Assembly: GCA_910587045.1 (NCBI GenBank)
Contig: CAJULG010000009.1
Coordinates: forward strand, 60,246 to 124,245
Source: an uncultured Lachnospiraceae bacterium
GTDB lineage: Bacteria > Bacillota > Clostridia > Lachnospirales > Lachnospiraceae
Direction: 5' to 3'
Length of the DNA stretch: 64,000 nt
Below, one piece after another: positions 44,801 to 52,356 of this stretch. Position 1 is the stretch's first letter, and each line of letters starts with the position of its first letter. A model generated the notes under the pieces. That model had not been told where the DNA came from. It worked only from the letters and a program-made list of their open reading frames with translations, and searched no databases. Both the position numbers and the translations under genes were made by a program.

Positions 44801-45586
44801 TGCTGGCAGGCATGTGTATCCTTTGAAAACAGTGAAGCAACTGCAGAGGAAATCCGAAAGCGGTTTCAATGGTCATATCCCCATCCCCAGGCATCAACCA
44901 GGAAGGGAAAGCTTTCTGTGTCAGAGATCAAGAAAATGAGCCAGATCATTGATGAAGACGAGTCGGTATCCTTTCCGAACATTATGAACGAAGGACAGGA
45001 GAACGGGCAGGAACGGAACGTAGTGGTTAACAGCAGCCGGGCGGGACATAAGACATCCTCCGGTGCGGCATATGGTACACTGGTGCATCTGGTTATGGAA
45101 AAGCTGTCATTTTGTAATAAGCAGACACTCGGGCAGGTAGAACAGGCATTGCAGGAATTAAAGGAAAAGCAGGTTATAACCGAAGAGGAAATAGAATTAA
45201 TCCCTGTAACGAAGATATACAATATGATTAATTCCAGCCTGGGAATCCGGATGGGACAGGCAGAACAGGCCGGCAGGCTTTACCGGGAACAGCAGTTTAT
45301 TATCGGAATCCCTATGAATCAGATCTACCCTGGTACCGAAGAGGAAGATCTGGAACTGGTACAGGGGATCATAGATGCTTATTTCGAAGAGGACGGAGAA
45401 CTGGTCTTAATGGACTATAAGACAGACAAGGTATCAAAAGAGCAGGGAACAGCAGAATTAATACAACGTTATCAGGCCCAGTTGCAATACTATAAGCGTA
45501 CCCTGGAGCAGATCACCGGAAAAACTGTAAAGGAAACATATATATATTCCTTCTCATTAGAAGCTGTAATTCCCTTACCAATATAA
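41825..45586 (+). CDS. addA: ATP-dependent helicase/nuclease subunit A (AddA)
   Basis: UvrD-type helicase-nuclease partner of AddB. The 1253-residue protein has Walker A SAAAGSGKTAVLV, the DEYQDSN motif II, KQSIYRFRMA, HKSKGLEFPVVIV, VAMTRAQEKL and a C-terminal RecB-type nuclease with LVLMDYKTDK. Start ATG 41825 has GGAGAGGG upstream, within the addB 3' end. Together they load RecA and also defend against linear phage DNA. Confidence 0.97.
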   Translation: MKWTEAQQKIIENRTGTMLVSAAAGSGKTAVLVQRILEWVVTDRRDIDEFLVVTFTRAAAAQMRNKIRDALEELQESQPENPHIIKQLSLIHRASITTIDSFCKELVNEHFQMLGIDPSMRIMDETEGKLMQEDVLERILERAYEDRSEEMLILHQYMNDIRTDDNIRNLLRKIQRQADSFPYPCQWLEEARKDALVWKPEELEQQPWMKILVTEVKSVLEEVRTLPEQIAMGYQCLESEYQPKAYDKYCTYFQEECRVLEEVWQAETYSELLQAFDPAGRVYKRLVWKNTGVPASHYLTGLWEQYAAVKKEALSRLGASLEEIREQQQGVCPVLLTILDLTCEFMEEYQKEKQAKNCMDFSDVEHYALSVLVERQADGSLIPTEAARQLQESYAEILIDEYQDSNDLQEAILTSIARRQDTEYCNMFMVGDIKQSIYRFRMARPRLFQKKYERFTDDPGAGEPAVRIELKQNFRSRASVLEAVNLFFYQIMTRSLGGIDYDSRVALVPGRQFPEQEEESDYRTEVIFLDTFSETEDDIREEAGRESSEEKEEQNRIELEARLVADRIRKLCDSENPLPIWDEDLRSYRPCHYRDIVILLRTVKGWSEVFSRVLSDTGIPVYAESGRGYFDSVEVRNLLCMLAVIDNARDDIALAGALNSPMVSVSDEELAQMRSKCRQGDLWTVLHAYIALTDGEPDLKERLTEFLGRLEDWKYQRIYSTIRELIWSILNVTGYYEYVGAMPNGKRRQGNIQKLMEKAGTYENTSYHGLFDFLRYIERMKITEQDFGEAVVLGANDDLVRIMSIHKSKGLEFPVVIVSGCGRRFHQKDAEDTLLVDADCFLGVNHKHLEEHYYEKTEKRNCLARHMKEENLAEELRILYVAMTRAQEKLIMTGLPDNQMTKKNEAYQQLRERYLSEGGMQKERPDKPPVLPALGKYRIGKCSSYLSWFVSCIAAIQNQGVSQDCLNYQIVTPEDLDLQVIEEISRLQEREACWQACVSFENSEATAEEIRKRFQWSYPHPQASTRKGKLSVSEIKKMSQIIDEDESVSFPNIMNEGQENGQERNVVVNSSRAGHKTSSGAAYGTLVHLVMEKLSFCNKQTLGQVEQALQELKEKQVITEEEIELIPVTKIYNMINSSLGIRMGQAEQAGRLYREQQFIIGIPMNQIYPGTEEEDLELVQGIIDAYFEEDGELVLMDYKTDKVSKEQGTAELIQRYQAQLQYYKRTLEQITGKTVKETYIYSFSLEAVIPLPI

Positions 45587-45650
45587 AAATTGGCAAACCA
45601 CAACAGATATGATATCATGAACGCATAAGCGCGAACATAGTGGTGAAGAA

Positions 45651-45697
45651 CATCTGCCGACTGCTTGCAGTCAGAAAGGTGTTTGTGGCAGACGATG
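45651..45697 (+). other. Hairpin in queF leader
   Basis: CATCTGCC (45651-45658) pairs with GGCAG-ac-GATG (45687-45697), and inside it GACTGC-TT-GCAGTC forms a perfect apical hairpin. It precedes the purine-rich two-stem motif, so the whole leader is about 200 nt of structured RNA. It does not match the preQ1 class I consensus I know. Confidence 0.5.
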
Positions 45698-45706
45698 TGA
45701 GTATTT

Positions 45707-45750
45707 GTCGCAAGGAGGGACCCATCGAAGATGGGAGGGTTCCTTACGAC
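45707..45750 (+). ncRNA. Two-stem structured motif upstream of queF, copy 4
   Basis: Outer stem GTCG/CGAC, inner stem CCATC/GATGG with loop GAA, and the conserved AGGAGGGAC and GGGAGG strands. It aligns without gaps to the copy at 26728 and differs in both stems by compensatory changes. It sits 38 bp upstream of the queF start, in a position suited to translation or transcription control. Confidence 0.6.
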
Positions 45751-45788
45751 CTTCTATTACGCAAAATAAAACAAGGAGTATAAATCCA

Positions 45789-46283
45789 ATGAGCAGACAA
45801 CAGGAAGAGATGGGCAGCATCTCATTATTAGGGAATCAGGGAGTAAAATATCCGTCCGATTATGCACCGGAGGTATTGGAAACCTTTATTAATAAGCATC
45901 CGGATCATGATTATTTTGTAAAGTTTAACTGCCCGGAATTCACCAGTCTGTGTCCGATCACAGGACAGCCGGATTTTGCCACGATCACCATTTCTTATGT
46001 ACCGGATATGAAGATGGTGGAGAGTAAATCCTTAAAGCTGTATTTGTTCAGTTTCCGGAATCATGGAGACTTTCATGAGGATTGCGTCAATATCATTATG
46101 GAGGATCTCATTCATCTGATGGAACCGAAATACATCGAGGTATGGGGAAAGTTTACGCCAAGAGGAGGAATTTCCATTGATCCGTACTGTAATTACGGTC
46201 AGCCGGGAACCCGCTGGGAGGCTGTGGCCCGAACCCGGCTGGAGCAGCATGATCTTTATCCGGAGAAGGTAGACAATCGTTAA
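45789..46283 (+). CDS. queF: NADPH-dependent 7-cyano-7-deazaguanine reductase
   Basis: Reduces preQ0 to preQ1 in queuosine synthesis. The 164-residue protein has the type I (single-domain) QueF form, catalytic Cys in TSLCPITGQPDFATI, the family signature ESKSLKLYLFSF, and HEDCVN. Start ATG 45789 follows AAGGAGTA; the upstream frame to 45705 runs through the structured leader. No queC, queD or queE is nearby, so it may use imported or separately made preQ0. Confidence 0.95.
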   Translation: MSRQQEEMGSISLLGNQGVKYPSDYAPEVLETFINKHPDHDYFVKFNCPEFTSLCPITGQPDFATITISYVPDMKMVESKSLKLYLFSFRNHGDFHEDCVNIIMEDLIHLMEPKYIEVWGKFTPRGGISIDPYCNYGQPGTRWEAVARTRLEQHDLYPEKVDNR

Positions 46284-46312
46284 TCTTTTATGAACTGGAG
46301 ACGGAACAAGAT

Positions 46313-47644
46313 ATGAACTATGAAGAAGCAGTTGGTTATCTGCTGGATATTCCCAGATTTGCAGCGAAGACCAGTCATGAGAATCTGAACGGGTTTTTAA
46401 ATATTCTGGGAAATCCGCAGACTGCCGTACCTGCAGTACATGTGGCAGGTACAAATGGAAAGGGCTCTGTCTGTGCTTTTTTAGCTTCAATACTTCAACA
46501 GGCAGGATACCGGACGGGATTGTTCACCTCCCCGCATTTAGTAAGGATCAATGAGCGCTTTCAGTTGAATCATATCCCAATCACAGATGAAGCTTTCTTA
46601 TCCATCTTCCTTCGCGTACAGGAGGCGGTCAGGACAGGAATGAATAGAGGGATGGTACATCCGAATTTCTTTGAATTTCTGTTTTTGATGGCGACATGCT
46701 GGTATCAGGAGGAACGTCCGGATTATGTGATTTATGAGACGGGTCTTGGAGGAAGACTGGATGCGACCAATGTACTGCAGCCATGTTTAACAATACTGAC
46801 TTCCATTGGTATGGATCATATGCAGTATCTGGGAGATACATTAGAACAGATTGCAGGTGAGAAGGCAGGGATTCTAAAGGCAGGGATTCCCTGCATCTAT
46901 CTGCATCAGCAGGATTCGACAGCAGACGTGATCGCAGAACGGGCGGCAGAGCTTGCATGTCCTTTGATTCCTGTCGAAAAAGACAGGATTACAATAGACG
47001 AAATCCAGAAACATATAATTGATTTTTCATATGTAAATCGTTATGATAATAGGTACAATCACAATATAGCTACATATCAGATAAAGAAAACAGCGCTATA
47101 CCAGACGGAAAATGCAGCGCTGGCGATTGAGGCAGGCTATTATCTGCTAATGAAAGATCCGGAATTAACAGAGGGGATGATCGCCAAAGCAGTTCATCAG
47201 GGTATCTTTCAAATGCGCTGGCAGGGCAGGATGGAGGAATTAGAGCCGGGAATATATGTAGACGGGGCCCATAACGAACCGGCGATCCGGGCCTTTTGTG
47301 ATACGGTTACCAGACTTTACCAGGATAAGAAAGTCATATTACTGTTTGCAGTTGCCAGTGATAAGCTGTATAATGAAATGATACGGATTCTATGCGAAAT
47401 GCTTACGTTTGAAACCGTTATTGTAACTGCCATTCCCGGAAGCAGGGCAACACCTGTGGAACAGGCAGCAGAGCAGTTTCAGAAATTCACGGCTTGTCCG
47501 GTTCTGAAAGAACCGGATTGTGAACGGGCATTGGAATTGGCGAAGAAGCAACTTACTATGAACAGCCGGATATTTTGTACAGGCTCTCTCTATCTGGTCG
47601 GGAGTTTAAAACAGGGAAGGAGAACGAACCATGATCAATTTTGA
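46313..47644 (+). CDS. folC: Folylpolyglutamate / dihydrofolate synthase, second copy
   Basis: The 443-residue Mur-ligase-type enzyme has AGTNGKGS at residues 45-52, FTSPHLVRINERF, ETGLGGRLDATNV, VDGAHNEPAI and CTGSLYLVG. It retains the canonical TSPHL folate loop, whereas the 5364 copy has SPTVFSYL there, so this one may be the fuller DHFS/FPGS. The ribosome site is weak. It lies 29 bp after queF. Confidence 0.94.
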   Translation: MNYEEAVGYLLDIPRFAAKTSHENLNGFLNILGNPQTAVPAVHVAGTNGKGSVCAFLASILQQAGYRTGLFTSPHLVRINERFQLNHIPITDEAFLSIFLRVQEAVRTGMNRGMVHPNFFEFLFLMATCWYQEERPDYVIYETGLGGRLDATNVLQPCLTILTSIGMDHMQYLGDTLEQIAGEKAGILKAGIPCIYLHQQDSTADVIAERAAELACPLIPVEKDRITIDEIQKHIIDFSYVNRYDNRYNHNIATYQIKKTALYQTENAALAIEAGYYLLMKDPELTEGMIAKAVHQGIFQMRWQGRMEELEPGIYVDGAHNEPAIRAFCDTVTRLYQDKKVILLFAVASDKLYNEMIRILCEMLTFETVIVTAIPGSRATPVEQAAEQFQKFTACPVLKEPDCERALELAKKQLTMNSRIFCTGSLYLVGSLKQGRRTNHDQF

Positions 47645-47786
47645 TGAAGAGATTAAGAAATTTCAGCCGGCGGCTGAAATGAGTCAGTTAGAGGACAATA
47701 TATATAAGAATGATTTTAATGATGTTGCGGATGTGATCATCGAGGTAATGAAGCAGGCACAGCAGCCGCCACAGTATAACGAATAG
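47631..47786 (+). CDS. 51-residue acidic small protein
   Basis: Short frame with AAGGAG nine bases before ATG 47631, overlapping the folC end by 14 bp and stopping 16 bp before the next gene. The protein is acidic and helical (FDEEIKKFQPAAEMSQLEDNIY ... VIIEVMKQAQQ). Context and ribosome site support coding; function unknown. Confidence 0.65.
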   Translation: MINFDEEIKKFQPAAEMSQLEDNIYKNDFNDVADVIIEVMKQAQQPPQYNE

Positions 47787-47802
47787 ATAGGTGTGAAGGA
47801 AG

Positions 47803-49275
47803 ATGAATTGTTTACATTGCGGCGCACCGGTACTCATCAATGATGTGTGCAGCGAGTGCGGATTAAAACAGGAATACTTAATAAAGGCGTGGAATACATC
47901 TCTTTATTATTATAATGAAGGACTGGAGCATGCAAAGATGCGGAATCTGACCAGTGCAGAGGAATCATTAAAAACCGCTCTCCGTTATAATAAGGCCAAT
48001 ATTGACGCCAGAAATCTGTTGGGCCTGGTATATTATGAAACCGGACAGGCAATCGAAGCTCTGGCGGAATGGGTGATCAGTTCCAATTATCAATACGAAG
48101 GAAATCCTGCCAATCATTATCTGGAACTGTTACAGGGAAATCAGAACAAGCTGAACAGCTTTGATCAGGCAGCGAAAAAATATAATCTGACCCTGCACTA
48201 TGTCAGACAGCGGAATCATGACCTGGCACTGATCCAGTTAAAGCGGGTGCTGAGTGAGAATCCGCGGTTTGTAAAGGCATATCTGGTACTGGCTTTGGTC
48301 TATATCCAGGAGGGGAATCTGGATAAGGCAAGAAAGGCACTGCAGAGAGTATTGAAGATTGATAAATACAATCCCGCTGCACAGCATTATCTGTCCGAGC
48401 TTCTTAAGAATGAGAAGCAATATGCAACAGGGAATCCTGTAGAAACCGTTTATGAGGAAGAGGATGACTTTCCACTGCCGGATACAGAACTGCAGGAGCA
48501 GGAAGAAGAGGAACTGGACGAAGAGGAAACAGCGAGGAGAAAGATCCGGGAGATCATTGAGCGAGGCGCGGCAGCAGAGGATATCAGTTCCGATCAGAAT
48601 CTGGAAGTAGGAAGCTATCAGGAAATAAAATATGGAAAGCATAATGTACTGTATCTGACCGCTGGACTGGCAATCGGGATTGCCGCCATGTTCTTTCTGA
48701 TCATGCCGGCCAGATTGCAGCAGATCAACAGTGAGAATCTGGATCTGAAGGCTTCCTATAGTGCAGAGTTATCCGGTAAGAATGTGACGATTAATAATCT
48801 CCAGAATGATAATCAGAAGCTGCAGGAGAATATTAATAAGCTGACGGCCCAGATCGAGACAATGAATGAGGAAAACAGTGCCGGGAATGTGAATGATAAT
48901 GTGATGGCAGGACTTCAGTCCTATATGGGCGGCAATAAGGAAGAAGCAATCACCAAGCTGGGAACGATCGATATGAAGGATGAAGGCTTATCAGAAGCTT
49001 CGAAGTCCTGCATACAATCCGTGATCGATGCCTGTGAAGCGGAGCTGACTGCCTGCAGGAGTGCAGGAATGACTGCGTATGGCGCAGAGAATTTTGAGGA
49101 AGCCATCAAGCAGCTGCAGGTATTTTGCAATCTGAAGCCGGATGATGTCGAGGCCCGGTATAATCTGGCAAAGTCATACGAGGGTACCGGAAATATAGAG
49201 GCGGCACATAATTTATACCAGGATATTAATCAGCGATTTCCGGATTCTGATTATGTGACGACCAGTTTTCAATGA
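47803..49275 (+). CDS. Zinc-ribbon / TPR membrane protein
   Basis: The 490-residue protein has an N-terminal zinc ribbon (CLHCGAP, CSECGLK), TPR repeats over about residues 30-210 (YYNEGLEHAKMRNLTSAEESLKTALRYNK; NLDKARKALQRVLKIDKYNPAA), an acidic linker, one TM helix (about 281-300), a coiled coil with Asn-rich heptads, and further TPRs at the C-terminus. A cytoplasmic scaffold linked through the membrane to an outer TPR part. Likely conserved in Lachnospiraceae but without assigned function. Confidence 0.8.
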   Translation: MNCLHCGAPVLINDVCSECGLKQEYLIKAWNTSLYYYNEGLEHAKMRNLTSAEESLKTALRYNKANIDARNLLGLVYYETGQAIEALAEWVISSNYQYEGNPANHYLELLQGNQNKLNSFDQAAKKYNLTLHYVRQRNHDLALIQLKRVLSENPRFVKAYLVLALVYIQEGNLDKARKALQRVLKIDKYNPAAQHYLSELLKNEKQYATGNPVETVYEEEDDFPLPDTELQEQEEEELDEEETARRKIREIIERGAAAEDISSDQNLEVGSYQEIKYGKHNVLYLTAGLAIGIAAMFFLIMPARLQQINSENLDLKASYSAELSGKNVTINNLQNDNQKLQENINKLTAQIETMNEENSAGNVNDNVMAGLQSYMGGNKEEAITKLGTIDMKDEGLSEASKSCIQSVIDACEAELTACRSAGMTAYGAENFEEAIKQLQVFCNLKPDDVEARYNLAKSYEGTGNIEAAHNLYQDINQRFPDSDYVTTSFQ

Positions 49276-49299
49276 GAATAACAGATAAAAATAATTACG

Positions 49300-49330
49300 A
49301 AAGAGAAACTCGGACGGGTTTCTCTTTTGT
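49300..49330 (+). terminator. Hairpin/terminator immediately upstream of spoIIAA
   Basis: AAAGAGAAAC (49300-49309) pairs with GTTTCTCTTT (49318-49327), followed by T and G. Only about 18 bp separate it from the spoIIAA start, too little for a promoter. Confidence 0.8.
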
Positions 49331-49347
49331 GCGTTTAGGAGGTAGTT

Positions 49348-49683
49348 ATGGAGTATGAATTAAGACTGGATCATGATTGGCTCTGGATCGGTCTGCCTGC
49401 AGAACTGGATCATTATCAGGCAGAGCAGATTCGGGAGGCAGTGAAGGAAAAGATGCAGGAAGGGTATGTAAAATATGTGGTATTTGATTTTGAGAAGACG
49501 ACGTTGATGGACAGCTCCGGAATCGGACTGATCGCAGGAAGATACCGGACTCTGGCAGTTCGCGGAGGGCAGGTATATGTCAGCAATGTCAGTGAAAACA
49601 TGAAACGCGTACTGACACTTGCGGGACTTTATCGAATCGTAACACCATGGGAGGAGGTCGTTACGGCCGGAACAGAGGGATAG
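49348..49683 (+). CDS. spoIIAA: Anti-sigma-F factor antagonist SpoIIAA
   Basis: A 111-residue STAS-domain protein with the phosphorylatable Ser in LMDSSGIGLIAGR. Unphosphorylated SpoIIAA binds SpoIIAB and frees sigma F in the forespore. GGAGG precedes ATG 49348. First gene of the tricistronic spoIIA operon. Confidence 0.96.
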   Translation: MEYELRLDHDWLWIGLPAELDHYQAEQIREAVKEKMQEGYVKYVVFDFEKTTLMDSSGIGLIAGRYRTLAVRGGQVYVSNVSENMKRVLTLAGLYRIVTPWEEVVTAGTEG

Positions 49684-49739
49684 AGACAGGATCAGGGGCT
49701 ATAAAAGAATGCAGATATGCGGATAATAAGGAGGATATG

Positions 49740-50192
49740 ATGAGTAACACCAATGAAATGTTAGTAGAATTTGATGCAGTCGGGGAAAATGAGGGGTTTG
49801 CCAGAGTTGTGATCGCGGCCTTTGTTTCCCGAGTAAATCCTACATTAGAGGAAATGAGTGATATTAAGGTGGCAGTGTCAGAGGCAGTCACCAATGCTAT
49901 AATTCACGGTTACGAGGGAACAACCGGGCGAATTCGGATCTTTGCAAAGATGAATGACTCGCAGTTGACGGTACGGGTTACTGATTTTGGAAAGGGAATG
50001 GCTGATATTCAGCAGGCAATGGAGCCATTGTTTACCACGAAGCCGGAGGAGGAGCGTTCCGGCATGGGATTCTCGTTTATGGAGGCATTTACGGATGAAC
50101 TCAACGTTGAATCAAAGCCGGGGGAGGGAACCACGGTTACTATGGCAAAGGTGATGGGAGTGCAGAATGGACCGAACAATCGAGTTAATTAA
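49740..50192 (+). CDS. spoIIAB: Anti-sigma-F factor / serine kinase SpoIIAB
   Basis: A 150-residue GHKL kinase that holds sigma F inactive and phosphorylates SpoIIAA. N-box EAVTNAIIHGYEG, VTDFGKGM and GMGFSFMEAF are visible. Start ATG 49740 lies five bases after AAGGAGG; ATG 49737 is too close. It overlaps sigF by 26 bp. Confidence 0.95.
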   Translation: MSNTNEMLVEFDAVGENEGFARVVIAAFVSRVNPTLEEMSDIKVAVSEAVTNAIIHGYEGTTGRIRIFAKMNDSQLTVRVTDFGKGMADIQQAMEPLFTTKPEEERSGMGFSFMEAFTDELNVESKPGEGTTVTMAKVMGVQNGPNNRVN

Positions 50193-50898
50193 GCGTGCCA
50201 AAGAAGGAGACCAGGAGGCAAGAAATCAGGTAGCAGCAGAGAATCTGGGACTGGTGCGAAGCGTGGTCCGCCGGTTTGCCGGGAGAGGACATGATCTGGA
50301 GGATTTATATCAGATCGGCTGTATTGGACTTTTAAAGTGTATTGATAAATTTGAACTTGCTTACGATGTAAAGTTCTCAACTTATGCAGTTCCGATGATC
50401 ATGGGAGAGGTAAAACGGTTTCTTCGGGATGATGGTATGGTGAAGGTCAGTCGTTCTCTGAAAGAGACAGCCTATAAGGTTTATGTGATGAGAGAGCGGA
50501 TGGTAAATGAAAACGGAGTCGAACCGACCCTGGAAGAACTGGCGGTGTGCCTGGAAATTGATAAGGAGGATATTGTAGTCGCTTTGGAAGCAAGCTCTGA
50601 AGTAGAGTCGATCTATAAAACCATTTATCAGAATGACGGAAACTCCATTTATCTGATTGATAAGCTGGTAAGCTCTGAGGATGAAAGTCAGCGGGCAGTA
50701 AATCAGTTGGCGTTAGAAGAATTAATGTCTGATCTGGATGAGAAGGAAAAGCGGATCATTATCATGCGCTATTTTGAGGATAAGACCCAGACAGAAATTG
50801 CAAAAATCGTAGGAATCTCTCAGGTTCAGGTATCCCGCATTGAAAAAAAGGTATTACTTAAAATGCGGGAGCAGATTAATCATGGAAAAACTTGTTAA
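50167..50898 (+). CDS. sigF: RNA polymerase sigma-F factor
   Basis: The 243-residue sigma-70 family factor has region 2 (AENLGLVRSVVRRFAGRGHDLEDLYQIGCIGLLKCIDKF), region 3 and region 4 (LDEKEKRIIIMRYFEDKTQTEIAKIVGISQVQVSRIEKK). Order after spoIIAA-spoIIAB identifies it as sigma F, the first forespore factor. It is translationally coupled to spoIIAB. Confidence 0.97.
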   Translation: MDRTIELIKRAKEGDQEARNQVAAENLGLVRSVVRRFAGRGHDLEDLYQIGCIGLLKCIDKFELAYDVKFSTYAVPMIMGEVKRFLRDDGMVKVSRSLKETAYKVYVMRERMVNENGVEPTLEELAVCLEIDKEDIVVALEASSEVESIYKTIYQNDGNSIYLIDKLVSSEDESQRAVNQLALEELMSDLDEKEKRIIIMRYFEDKTQTEIAKIVGISQVQVSRIEKKVLLKMREQINHGKTC

Positions 50899-50908
50899 TA
50901 AAACTGCT

Positions 50909-50937
50909 TCATAGAATTCGTGCCACTGGAAATACTA
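50909..50937 (+). promoter_or_regulatory. Candidate sigma-F/sigma-G promoter of spoVA genes
   Basis: TCATA (50909-50913), 14-bp spacer, GGAAATACTA (50928-50937). The -10 fits the GGnrAnAnTw pattern for sigma F, and the position upstream of the spoVA genes fits forespore-specific expression. The -35 has one mismatch. Confidence 0.4.
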
Positions 50938-50999
50938 CCATAGAAAGCATATTTTGGGCTTAACAAAGTGGCCGGAGGAATAGAGAAGGAGTGAATAGA

Positions 51000-51242
51000 A
51001 TGGAAGGAAAACGCTATCGGTTTATCTGGTGGATTCTGGCACTTATCATAGTGGCGGTTATTATCTGGTATGCAGCTACAAGGAACCGGACAGAGGAATA
51101 TTCGGATGGGACGCTGGTGTGGAATCCAGTCCAGGCATTTTGTATGAATAACCGGAATTATTGTACGATAAGCATGGCTGCCCGGCCATATGTGGATTAT
51201 GGCGGGAAGGAGGAAGCCGCATGTCAGAAACCATTTATTTAA
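51000..51242 (+). CDS. 80-residue single-pass membrane protein preceding spoVAA
   Basis: Start ATG 51000 follows AGAAGGAGTG; the stop overlaps spoVAA by 22 bp. It has one TM helix (about residues 9-27) then a short outer domain (YSDGTLVWNPV). It is inserted between sigF and spoVAA and coupled to the latter, so a sporulation role is likely, though it is not a known SpoVA subunit. Confidence 0.65.
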   Translation: MEGKRYRFIWWILALIIVAVIIWYAATRNRTEEYSDGTLVWNPVQAFCMNNRNYCTISMAARPYVDYGGKEEAACQKPFI

Positions 51243-51847
51243 ATGTACAGCAGAGTTCTGCGATCAATCGACCGGTCGTCCGTATTGATGATGTTGCCGA
51301 AGTATTCTGTGAAAATAAGAGTGTAAAAAAGCAGGTTGAGAAGATCGTTATTCAGGAATTTAAATCAACAAAGGAATTTAAGCAGGTTTTCTCTACCTGC
51401 CTGCTGATTCAGATGATCACGGCAGCCATACCGAACTGTCAGGTAGAAAGCATCGGTGAGACAGACTTTATTGTGTATTATAAACCGCTGGGAAAGGAAT
51501 CAAAATGGAAAGACCGCTGTAAGAGCATTTTGGTTTGCCTGCTGGCATTCTTTGGTGCTGCGTTTTCTATCATGACCTTCAATACAGATGTAACAACACC
51601 TGAGTTGTTTGATCAGATTTATGAACTGTTTACCGGAACGGAGGCGGAGGGGCCCGGTGTTTTGCAGGCTGCTTATTCTTTGGGATTATTTCTGGGAATC
51701 ATATTGTTTTTCAATCATGGCGGCAGATATAAACTGACCAACGATCCATCTCCATTGCAAGTACAGATGCGCCAGTATGAGCAGGGAGTTAATCAGGCAT
51801 TTATATTGGATGCAGAACGGAATCAGGAGAGTAAAGATGTGGATTAA
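51221..51847 (+). CDS. spoVAA: Stage V sporulation protein AA
   Basis: The 208-residue membrane protein has a cytoplasmic N-terminal domain (YLNVQQSSAINRPVVRIDDVAEVFC) and two TM helices (about residues 98-118 and 147-166), as in SpoVAA. Part of the channel that moves Ca-dipicolinate into the forespore. Start ATG 51221 has AAGGAGGA. It overlaps spoVAB by 11 bp. Confidence 0.92.
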   Translation: MSETIYLNVQQSSAINRPVVRIDDVAEVFCENKSVKKQVEKIVIQEFKSTKEFKQVFSTCLLIQMITAAIPNCQVESIGETDFIVYYKPLGKESKWKDRCKSILVCLLAFFGAAFSIMTFNTDVTTPELFDQIYELFTGTEAEGPGVLQAAYSLGLFLGIILFFNHGGRYKLTNDPSPLQVQMRQYEQGVNQAFILDAERNQESKDVD

Positions 51848-52262
51848 GATGGTGTTTCTGGCTGTCATTGGATTAGCTGCCGGTGGTGCCATAGCAGGCG
51901 CATATGTGGCATTTATTGCTTCTCTGGGTGTATATACCCGTTTAGAGGGCTGGGCAAATTCCGGACGGAAGATTCTTACAACGGAAACGTTGATTCTAAT
52001 TGGTACTACAGTAGGTAATCTGGTAACTCTGTATGAAATCCCGGTACCGGTGGGCCAGATCGGTCTGGCAGTTTGTGGCGTATTATTCGGTATATTTACC
52101 GGCTGTCTGGCAGCGGCACTGGCGGATGTGGTAAAGCTGTTCCCTATATTATGTCGCAGGGTTGGTCTTCGTCATCATCTTCCCTATATAATCGCAGCAG
52201 TCGGATTGGGTAAAGCAGTGGGAAGCTGGCTTCAGTTCTTTTGCTTTTCAGATCCCGGTTAG
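51837..52262 (+). CDS. spoVAB: Stage V sporulation protein AB
   Basis: A 141-residue polytopic membrane protein rich in Gly/Ala (GLAAGGAIAGAYVAFIASLG, PVGQIGLAVCGVLFGIFTGCLAAALADVVKLFPI), matching SpoVAB in size and order. ATG 51837 has GGAGA upstream, inside the spoVAA end. Component of the SpoVA uptake/release apparatus. Confidence 0.92.
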   Translation: MWIKMVFLAVIGLAAGGAIAGAYVAFIASLGVYTRLEGWANSGRKILTTETLILIGTTVGNLVTLYEIPVPVGQIGLAVCGVLFGIFTGCLAAALADVVKLFPILCRRVGLRHHLPYIIAAVGLGKAVGSWLQFFCFSDPG

Positions 52263-52356
52263 GGAAAAGCAGGTCTTCGGGCCGGAATAGATATAGTATA
52301 GAAAGTCAGATCAGGGGAGAAGGAGGAAATATCAGGAAAGGAAGGCTTGAAAGTCA

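Noticed and set aside
45587..45788. preQ1 class I riboswitch upstream of queF
   Set aside because: The short A-rich pseudoknot tail and loop sequence of that class are not present; kept only as an undefined structured leader.
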